A DNA stretch of 40,208 nucleotides from an uncultured Lachnospiraceae bacterium (GTDB lineage Bacteria > Bacillota > Clostridia > Lachnospirales > Lachnospiraceae): contig CAJURH010000023.1 in NCBI GenBank assembly GCA_910588775.1, forward strand, positions 1-40,208. The letters run 5' to 3'. The position numbers and the translations under genes were made by a program. The notes beneath the pieces are model-generated. The model worked only from the letters and a program-made list of their open reading frames with translations. It ran no database searches and had not been told where the DNA came from. Shown here in pieces: positions 33,907-40,208 of this stretch. The stretch's first letter is position 1. The number at the start of each line of letters is the position of its first letter.

Positions 33907-34695
33907 CTACCCCTTTTTCATGCGGGTTTCTCTGATTTCTTTTAACTCGTCAAAAATAACTTCATTTAGAACTTTGATGTACGTACCCTTCATGCCAGAA
34001 GAACGGGATTCAATTACGCCTGCGCTCTCAAATTTACGCAGCGCATTCACAATCACAGACCGGGTAATCCCAACCCTGTCCGCAATTTTGCTTGCCACCA
34101 GAATCCCTTCATTGCCATCCAGCTCCTGGAAAATATGAATGATGGCTTCCAACTCAGTAAAGGATAAAGTGCCGAAAGCAGATTTCACCACCTGCTTCTT
34201 CCTGTCTTCCTCTGCATTTTCTTCATGTACAGAGCGCATCATCTCCAGCCCCACTACCGTGGTGCCATATTCACTCACAATGATATCCTCTATTTCATAA
34301 GGCTTATCATCCCTGTACATAAATACAGTTCCCAGGCGTTCCCCCGCAATATCGATAGGATTAATGATCCCCTGGTATTTACGCATGTCTTCCCCTTCAA
34401 AGCCCAGTGTTTGCAGATTTACATTTTCTTTGGTAGACAATACGCCCAGAAACCTTTCATTTAGCAGCGGGTCCACATGACTGCCCACATGGCCTTCGAT
34501 TAACTCAGTAATCTCTTCGACCCCTGGACTTAAACTGACCCCTAAGACTTTTCCTTTTCTGCTGATTACCAGTATATTGGAACTTAAGGTTTCCATCAAT
34601 ACCTGACAAATATCATTGAAAACTACCTTTTTTGAACTATTATTATGCAATAACTTGTTAATTTTCCTTGTTTTGTCTAATAATTGAACACTCAT
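33907..34695 (-). CDS. codY: Global nutrient-responsive regulator CodY
   Basis: GTP- and branched-chain-amino-acid-responsive repressor. The 262 residues run from MSVQLLDKTRKINKLL (GAF ligand domain about 1-155) to a winged helix-turn-helix (GILVASKIADRVGITRSVIVNALRK, with SAGVIESRSSGMKGTYIKVL), both characteristic. ATG 34695 has AGGGAGG 6-7 nt upstream; the longer frame to 34716 is not needed. Downstream of topA, which is a common clostridial order, but codY has its own promoter. Confidence 0.97.
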   Translation of the reverse strand: MSVQLLDKTRKINKLLHNNSSKKVVFNDICQVLMETLSSNILVISRKGKVLGVSLSPGVEEITELIEGHVGSHVDPLLNERFLGVLSTKENVNLQTLGFEGEDMRKYQGIINPIDIAGERLGTVFMYRDDKPYEIEDIIVSEYGTTVVGLEMMRSVHEENAEEDRKKQVVKSAFGTLSFTELEAIIHIFQELDGNEGILVASKIADRVGITRSVIVNALRKFESAGVIESRSSGMKGTYIKVLNEVIFDELKEIRETRMKKG

Positions 34696-34815
34696 AGCCG
34701 TCCTCCCTTTTTTCAAAGAAATATTCGGTTACACAGCTTCAAAGACCTTAAATTTACAAAATGCTGTGTCGATTTTCCACACTGGCGTGAGATATACTGT
34801 AAATCACCATATGTA

Positions 34816-34844
34816 ATTTTACCCTATACCTGAGTAAACATCAA
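34816..34844 (-). promoter_or_regulatory. Promoter of codY
   Basis: On the minus strand TTGATG (34844-34839), 17 nt, TAAAAT (34821-34816), about 115 nt upstream of the codY ATG. Confidence 0.7.
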
Positions 34845-34917
34845 GTCATATTTTCATGTTACCATACAATTAAAAGGAAATCAACAAATATATTTTGTAT
34901 TCTATGCATATTTTCAA

Positions 34918-34932
34918 AATTTTCAGATAATA
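34918..34932. promoter_or_regulatory. Possible CodY box
   Basis: AATTTTCAGATAATA differs from the CodY consensus AATTTTCWGAAAATT at two positions. It lies about 75 bp upstream of the codY -35 in an AT-rich stretch, so chance occurrence is possible. Confidence 0.35.
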
Positions 34933-34948
34933 TATGATAATAAATAAT

Positions 34949-34986
34949 AAAAAAGGCGCTGTGTATATTGTACACAATGCCTTTTT
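34949..34986 (-). terminator. Terminator of topA
   Basis: A long hairpin with outer stem AAAAAGGC/GCCTTTTT and inner TGTGTA/TACACA, followed on the minus strand by TTTTTTATTA. It lies 8 nt after the topA stop and is near symmetric, so it could act on both strands. Confidence 0.88.
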
Positions 34987-34994
34987 CGTTCCAA

Positions 34995-37064
34995 CTATTC
35001 TTTTGGTTTTGCGGCCACATAGCCGCACGCCTCGTCCGCGCATACTAATTTGCTGCCCTTTTCCAGCAAGTAACCGCCACATTGTGGACATTTCTCTTTA
35101 GACGGTTTCTGCCAGGACATAAACTCACAATCCGGATTGTCTTCGCAACCGTAATACTTCCGGCCCTTTTTCGTCTTCTTAAGCACCACTTCTTTTCCGC
35201 ATAGAGGACAGGCAACTCCAATTTTCTCATAATAAGGTTTTGTATTGCGGCACTCTGGGAACCCAGGGCACGCCAAGAATCTGCCATGGGGTCCATATTT
35301 TATTACCATGTTACGCCCACACAACTCACAGATTATATCCGTTACTTCGTCCTCAATTTTTACTTGCTCCAGTTCTTTCTGCGCCGCATCCACAGCTTCT
35401 TTCAAATCCGGATAAAAATTGCGCACAACTGATTTCCATTCCACCTGACCTTCTTCCACTTTGTCCAGCAGTTCTTCCATAATAGCTGTGAAATGCACAT
35501 CCATAATAGAAGGAAAAGCCTGCAGCATAATGCCGTTGACCACTTCCCCTAACTCTGTAATGTACAGATTTTTCTTTTCCTTCGCCACATAATGCCTGCT
35601 GATCAGCGTGGTTATGGTAGGCGCATAAGTACTGGGACGTCCAATCCCCAATTCTTCCAAAGCCCTTACAAGAGAAGCTTCCGTATAATGGGCCGGAGGC
35701 TGTGTAAAATGTTGTTCCGGAACCAGTTCTTCTATATTCAACTTCGTATTTTCGTCCAAACCTTTTGCCAATAGCACCCCCGTCTTCTTATCCTCATCCT
35801 GGGAATACACAGACAAAAAACCGTCAAATATAATTTTTGACGCTGCTACCGTAAAGAAATACTCTCCTCCGGCAATCCTCACTGAAGTTGTTTCATATTT
35901 TGCATCTTTCATCTGGCTTGCAGCGAAACGTTTCCATATTAACTGATATAGACGGTATTGATCTCTAGCCAGGGAATCTTTTATACTAGCCGGGGTACGC
36001 GCCAAGTCTGTGGGCCGGATAGCTTCATGGGCATCCTGAATCTTTTTTCCCTTTTCCAGGTTCTTCTTCCCATCCGCCACATATTGCTCTCCATAAGTCT
36101 GGCCGATATAATTTCTTGCGTTTTCTTTCGCCTCTTCAGACACCCGGGTGGAATCTGTACGCAAGTAGCTGATTACACCCACCGTGCCCTGACCCTTGAT
36201 ATCTATGCCTTCATATAACTGCTGCGCCAGACGCATGGTCTTCTGCGTAGAAAAATTCAAGTTCTTAGACGCCTCTTGCTGAAGGGTGCTGGTTGTAAAG
36301 GGCAGCGGAGCCTTTTTCGTTCTCTCCCCCTTTTTTACCTCATCCACCCGGTAGGATGCGCCTTTCAAATTTTCCAGTATACCATCCATCTCCGTCTGCG
36401 TATGAATGACTAATTTCTCGTCTTTTAAACCGTAAAACTTGGCCGTCAGTTTCTTCTTCTCTCCTGGGATGTCAAATACAGCATCCAGCGACCAATATTC
36501 TTCAGGGATAAACGCATTAATCTCATCTTCCCTGTCGCCAATGAGGCGTAAAGCCACCGACTGCACTCGCCCCGCACTCAAGCCGCGCTTTACTTTCGCC
36601 CACAATACCGGGCTAATCTGATAGCCCACCAGCCTGTCCAATGTGCGCCTTGCCTGTTGAGCGTCCACCAAATTCATATTAATATCCCTGGCTTCCTTCA
36701 GGGATGTTTTCACCGCATTTTTTGTGATCTCATTAAAAGTTATCCGGTGCATTTTGTCTTCATCTGTATGAAGGGCTGTTTTCAAATGCCAGGAAATCGC
36801 CTCACCTTCCCGGTCAGGGTCCGTAGCCAGAAAAATCTTATCCGCTTTTTTTGCAGACTTGCGAAGCTTCGCCAGCAGCTCTCCCTTTCCACGTATGGTA
36901 ATATATTTGGGTTCAAAATCATGTTCCACATCAATGCCAAGCTGGCTCTTCGGCAAATCTCTTACATGTCCCTGGGAAGCCGCCACTTCGTAATTTTTTC
37001 CCAGAAATTTCTTAATGGTTTTCACCTTTGCCGGTGACTCCACGATTACCAGATACTTTGCCAT
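34995..37064 (-). CDS. topA: DNA topoisomerase I
   Basis: Type IA topoisomerase relaxing negative supercoils. The 689 residues begin with the Toprim domain (YLVIVESPAKVKTIKKFLG, FLATDPDREGEAISWH), then the core with the active Tyr in VISYLRTDSTRVS, ending in three Cys4 zinc ribbons (CELCGRNM/CPGFPEC, CPLCGKEV/CEDNPDC, CPQCGGYL/CADEAC). Full length. It follows dprA by 44 nt, probably in the same transcript, as in many Firmicutes. Confidence 0.98.
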   Translation of the reverse strand: MAKYLVIVESPAKVKTIKKFLGKNYEVAASQGHVRDLPKSQLGIDVEHDFEPKYITIRGKGELLAKLRKSAKKADKIFLATDPDREGEAISWHLKTALHTDEDKMHRITFNEITKNAVKTSLKEARDINMNLVDAQQARRTLDRLVGYQISPVLWAKVKRGLSAGRVQSVALRLIGDREDEINAFIPEEYWSLDAVFDIPGEKKKLTAKFYGLKDEKLVIHTQTEMDGILENLKGASYRVDEVKKGERTKKAPLPFTTSTLQQEASKNLNFSTQKTMRLAQQLYEGIDIKGQGTVGVISYLRTDSTRVSEEAKENARNYIGQTYGEQYVADGKKNLEKGKKIQDAHEAIRPTDLARTPASIKDSLARDQYRLYQLIWKRFAASQMKDAKYETTSVRIAGGEYFFTVAASKIIFDGFLSVYSQDEDKKTGVLLAKGLDENTKLNIEELVPEQHFTQPPAHYTEASLVRALEELGIGRPSTYAPTITTLISRHYVAKEKKNLYITELGEVVNGIMLQAFPSIMDVHFTAIMEELLDKVEEGQVEWKSVVRNFYPDLKEAVDAAQKELEQVKIEDEVTDIICELCGRNMVIKYGPHGRFLACPGFPECRNTKPYYEKIGVACPLCGKEVVLKKTKKGRKYYGCEDNPDCEFMSWQKPSKEKCPQCGGYLLEKGSKLVCADEACGYVAAKPKE

Positions 37065-37108
37065 GTCCTATCTCCTGTATATGCAATTAAGTAAGTGTCC
37101 ATAAATTC

Positions 37109-37984
37109 CTAATCACTACAATGTATGGGCAACCTTACATAATAATTCTTACCGACCTCTCCCACAAGTCCCAGCATTTGCAACTCTGTCAGCAGCGATA
37201 ACACTTGTCCTGGCGGATATCCGCACTCGCTGATCAAAGTTTCGTAATTCGTAGGTCGGAAATCTACACAACTATACACCAAATCCAAACCACTTGCAAG
37301 ACCCAACTTACTTTTTTTGTTCCCCGCTTTCTCTCTATATGTATCGATTCCCAGCTCATTTAGAACCATTTCCGGCGATAATGCAACCCCAGCGCCCTGG
37401 GTTATTAAATAATTGCACCCTTCACTTAAAGCGTCCGTCACCCTACCCGGCACGGCAAATACGCTCTTCCCTTGTTCCAGGGCAAAATCCACGGTAATCA
37501 AAGATCCACTCTTTTTTCTGGCTTCCACCACCAGCAATACATCCGATAATCCACTGATAATACGATTTCTGGCTGGGAAATTTCGGCCTATAGGCGGTAT
37601 GCCCGGCGGATATTCACTAATCATCCCTCCCATTTGGGGAATCTGTTCAAATAACTCTCTGTTTTCCCTGGGATAACACACGTCAATGCCGCACCCAAGC
37701 ACGGCAAAGGTGGGCGTACGCCCTTGCAAAGCTCCCCGGTGAGATTCCCCATCAATCCCCACAGCCATCCCGCTGATAACCTGAACGCCATAATCGCTGA
37801 ATATTTTGGCATATTCCCAGGCAATTTGCCTGCCATAACCGCTGCAGTTGCGGGCTCCTACAATGCCCACCGTGGCAACGCCCTCCTGGGGCAGTCTTCC
37901 ATTTACATACAGACATGAAGGCATGCCTGGAAGCTGGCGCAATCTTATAGGATACATCTTCTGTTCTCTAGTAATCTTTTCCAT
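37109..37984 (-). CDS. dprA: DNA-processing protein DprA
   Basis: Loads RecA on incoming single-stranded DNA in transformation. The 291 residues hold the Rossmann-like core (VGIVGARNCSGYGR, VISGMAVGIDGESHRGAL, AVLGCGIDVCYPRENREL, NFPARNRIISGLSDVLLVVEA, SGSLITVDFALEQG, FAVPG) and a C-terminal winged-helix-like tail. The N-terminal SAM-like extension seen in longer DprA proteins is mostly missing, as the core begins near residue 15. AAAGGG precedes ATG 37984. It is encoded 20 nt after the comM remnant, its usual clostridial neighbour. Confidence 0.95.
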   Translation of the reverse strand: MEKITREQKMYPIRLRQLPGMPSCLYVNGRLPQEGVATVGIVGARNCSGYGRQIAWEYAKIFSDYGVQVISGMAVGIDGESHRGALQGRTPTFAVLGCGIDVCYPRENRELFEQIPQMGGMISEYPPGIPPIGRNFPARNRIISGLSDVLLVVEARKKSGSLITVDFALEQGKSVFAVPGRVTDALSEGCNYLITQGAGVALSPEMVLNELGIDTYREKAGNKKSKLGLASGLDLVYSCVDFRPTNYETLISECGYPPGQVLSLLTELQMLGLVGEVGKNYYVRLPIHCSD

Positions 37985-38004
37985 TCTACCCTTTCTTTAT
38001 TTTC

Positions 38005-38577
38005 TCAATAATCCTGATCCAATACCCGGTATCCAAATGCTTCCTGTATATGTGCAGCCTGTATCACCTCAGATTCCTCCAAATCCGCAATCGTGCGGGA
38101 TACTTTCAGAATCCTGTGATAAGAACGAGGACTTAACCGTCTCTTTGTATAAATTCTCTCTATACACCGCCTCGCCTCCTCAGTTAAAAGGCAATACCGT
38201 TCCACATCCGCGCTCCCTAACTGACTATTAAATCTAACCTCCTCCTTCGCATACCGAATCCGCTGGATTTCCTGCACCCGCTTCACTTTTTCTCGCAATT
38301 CATTTGAAGAACATCCGGTCTCCTCACCTGCTATCTCTCCGTAAGTGGGCTCCCTGGTTTCCACGCATAGATCCAGCCGGTCCCATAACGGGCCACTGAT
38401 CCTTCCCATATAACGCCTGACTTGCGCCGGCGTACACCGACACCGGTTTAAATCCGGATAATAACCACAACTGCAGGGATTCATCGGTACGCTGATTTTG
38501 ATACAATTCAACGATGCACCCCCAATGCACCCCCCGCAAATGATTAAAGTCGCTCTTTCTTCATAATAAATGCACAC
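38005..38577 (-). pseudogene. comM: Truncated comM/yifB (Mg-chelatase-like ATPase) 3' remnant
   Basis: Only the C-terminal third of a ComM/YifB helicase-like AAA+ protein is left. From Met at 38484 the sequence is typical (MNPCSCGYYPDLNRCRCTP, VRRYMGRISGPLWDRLDLC, LSPRSYHRILKVSRTIADL). The Walker motifs and the N-terminal Lon-like domain, about 300 residues, are gone. Upstream of 38484 the frame continues for 31 residues of non-homologous sequence to an ATG at 38577 that has no clear RBS. The break is next to the TIR-domain gene, suggesting that an insertion or replacement destroyed comM. Natural transformation may be impaired. Confidence 0.88.
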
Positions 38578-38593
38578 TCTTCCGAGTGTGCAT
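38570..38593 (-). terminator. Hairpin after the TIR-domain gene
   Basis: ATGCACACTC (38570-38579) and GAGTGTGCAT (38584-38593) form a perfect 10-bp stem with a 4-nt loop, followed on the minus strand by TTATTATG. It is 54 nt past the TIR gene stop and inside the non-homologous 5' end of the comM remnant frame. Confidence 0.6.
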
Positions 38594-38647
38594 CAATAAA
38601 TACCTATGTCATTGAATCCGAAATTATTTAGGAACTTTTCCCACTAA

Positions 38648-40018
38648 TTACGCTTCCCAAGGATGGCCATCAAGATCATAATACGCTTCTCCATCAAACG
38701 ATTGCAATTTCAGACTTTGAACCATATTATGTCCTTCTTCATCTTGATAGCATATATTAAACCAATTTGGAAGTCCCTTTGTATCCTCATATTCTGAATG
38801 CAAGATTTTTTTCACTTTTGAGGGCCATTTTATCACATCCTCCGAGTCCTCATATGCGACAGCCATTCTGCATTTTTCCCCCGGTTTTAGAATTACGGTA
38901 AGCAGTTTATCAAATACGATAAGATTTCTGGCCACCTTACCATTTACAATCTCAATAGAAATTTGAAGATTTCGATAACGGGTTCCTCCAGTAAAATCGG
39001 AATTAAGTATTTCAGAGACTCCAGGCAACCTTTTGTTAATACCTTCTATAGTAACCGAAAACGAAGGCTGGTTTTTGCGTACTCTGCTATTTTCTTTCTC
39101 CACTTGGATTTCTTTTACTGCATCTATAAAGGTACTTCTAAACCGTTCCCACCTTACATCAACAATCTTAGTAAGCCCAAACTTTTCTGTCAAATCGTCT
39201 TTCAACTCATTCAGTCTTTGCCTAAGTTCTTCTTCATCAGAATCTAACTTAATGGCTATTTGATCAGCACTAATCGCACCTCTTATCTGAGAAAAATCGA
39301 ACCCTGGAAGCAATATTGATGTATACTCTTTTTTGGTGACCCAAGCTGCCCCCATTTCATTTAAACTCGCTGGACTCGAATAGTATCCGTCCGATAAAAC
39401 AAATATAACATATAAGTCCAAATCCCAATCTGTAAATTTATTTGCAAGCCACTCATAAACCCTCTTATTCAACGGTATCCCATATCCTGGCACTGATGAA
39501 CAGATCATCTGTGTTTGATCCAATCCTATATTCTCAAAAAGAGTAACCAAATGCTCTGCATAGTTCTTATCAGTGGTTGCATGGCTAATCAGCAACATAG
39601 GCATCTTATTTTCTGTCATTTTAATGTTCTCCCCTTCAATAGCTTTTTTCTTATCCTTAAAATATGTTTTTCCCAAATTTGACAGCGTAAGCATAACGCT
39701 TTTAGCATAAATCATATATCGGGACAGCATACCATATATCAATAATTTCTCCGCTTCAAGCGGTAAAGAATTACTCAGATGTTTCGGGACAGCATCATCA
39801 GAAACTGTAACAAAGTTACTGTCATTCCCATTATACTGTTCTAATGCAATTTCTAAAATCTTCTCCGCATCTGGGTCCATAACACGAAAATCACCTATGT
39901 ACTTTGCAGCATTAACAATCCCGGATGCCCGTTCACGCCTTGCATTGTCCCGTTCCATCCTTTGATTTTCTTTCATCTGCTTTTCAATTGCTTTCTGTTC
40001 TGATGATTTCGCAGACAT
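38648..40018 (-). CDS. TIR-domain protein, probable defence effector
   Basis: A 456-residue soluble protein. A charged, coiled-coil-prone N-terminus (1-35) leads to a helical region (36-135), a TIR domain (about 140-260; MPMLLISHATTDKNYAEHL, DLYVIFVLSDGYYSSP, SLNEMGAAWV) and a beta-rich C-terminal domain (about 315-456) of unknown family. Glu 221 in NEMGA is in the place of the catalytic Glu of bacterial TIR NADases. TIR proteins of this sort often act in antiphage abortive systems by depleting NAD+. No partner gene is seen, but the right side lies near the window end. The codons are more AT-rich than the neighbouring dprA and topA, consistent with acquisition. It sits beside the broken comM. 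GGGGGAT precedes ATG 40018. Confidence 0.8.
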   Translation of the reverse strand: MSAKSSEQKAIEKQMKENQRMERDNARRERASGIVNAAKYIGDFRVMDPDAEKILEIALEQYNGNDSNFVTVSDDAVPKHLSNSLPLEAEKLLIYGMLSRYMIYAKSVMLTLSNLGKTYFKDKKKAIEGENIKMTENKMPMLLISHATTDKNYAEHLVTLFENIGLDQTQMICSSVPGYGIPLNKRVYEWLANKFTDWDLDLYVIFVLSDGYYSSPASLNEMGAAWVTKKEYTSILLPGFDFSQIRGAISADQIAIKLDSDEEELRQRLNELKDDLTEKFGLTKIVDVRWERFRSTFIDAVKEIQVEKENSRVRKNQPSFSVTIEGINKRLPGVSEILNSDFTGGTRYRNLQISIEIVNGKVARNLIVFDKLLTVILKPGEKCRMAVAYEDSEDVIKWPSKVKKILHSEYEDTKGLPNWFNICYQDEEGHNMVQSLKLQSFDGEAYYDLDGHPWEA

Positions 40019-40102
40019 AACCTATCCCCCATCTCTATTAACTCGTATTTTGTACTTGAACTTAATCATATCATATTTATCGTCAAATTCCCACAAGAAA
40101 AC

Positions 40103-40131
40103 AAGCCGAAGAACCCCAAAGTTCTCGGCTT
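40103..40131 (-). terminator. Terminator hairpin at the right edge
   Basis: AAGCCGAAGAAC and GTTCTCGGCTT form an 11-bp stem with one bulged A and a 6-nt loop. On the minus strand GTTTTCTTG follows, so it probably ends a gene beyond the right edge and insulates the TIR gene. Nothing else is seen in 40132-40208. Confidence 0.7.
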
Positions 40132-40208
40132 ATCAAAAATTTTCTTTCTATTATAAATAGCGAAATTTACACATTTTTACCTATCCATCAACTTTCACTT
40201 CGTTCCCC

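Overview
The window looks like a chromosomal segment of a gut-type clostridium, most likely family Lachnospiraceae. The reasons are the CodY/TopA/DprA block, a CIRCE-controlled groESL, a YtrA-type GntR/ABC operon, a two-gene GltD-like/[FeFe]-hydrogenase pair, a split purH (stand-alone AICAR transformylase plus PurO-type IMP cyclohydrolase) and large secreted Ig-repeat proteins. All calls come from reading the sequence; no database search was run.

Layout. 1-50 is the 5' part of a tRNA-Pro running off the left edge. 437-5679 (+) holds an electron-transfer flavoprotein, an [FeFe] hydrogenase, a small Cys-rich protein and a GH3 lipoprotein. 5694-10589 (-) is a three-gene operon: a TerD protein, a membrane-anchored InlB-like protein and a large secreted transglutaminase-like protein. 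10839-14752 (+) carries a zinc-ribbon/TM/C-type-lectin protein, a large HTH protein with a C9 tract and a polytopic membrane protein. 14768-17024 (-) is oligoendopeptidase F preceded by a broken Uma2-family gene. 17185-19066 (+) is an autoregulated GntR/ABC operon. 19074-19890 (+) is the most interesting locus: promoter, two 51-nt tandem repeats, a terminator-like hairpin and a ToxN-like gene, which is the layout of a type III (RNA-antitoxin) toxin-antitoxin system, closest in feel to CptIN.

19787-23069 (-) is a three-gene MoxR-like AAA/VWA operon. 23193-27255 (-) is a tightly overlapping operon guaB - cell-wall amidase - purO - AICAR transformylase, covering late purine synthesis. 27343-27846 (-) is a small membrane protein. 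28006-31383 (-) is a secreted subtilase with seven Ig-like repeats. 31577-33530 (-) is groES-groEL. 33907-38005 (-) is dprA-topA and codY, with a 3' remnant of comM upstream of dprA. comM has lost its N-terminal part, and next to the break sits a TIR-domain protein (38648-40018), a likely defence gene.

Two related inverted-repeat elements (31403-31473 and 33749-33896) look like a small nonautonomous element family. Promoters, operators and terminators are listed where both halves could be read directly.
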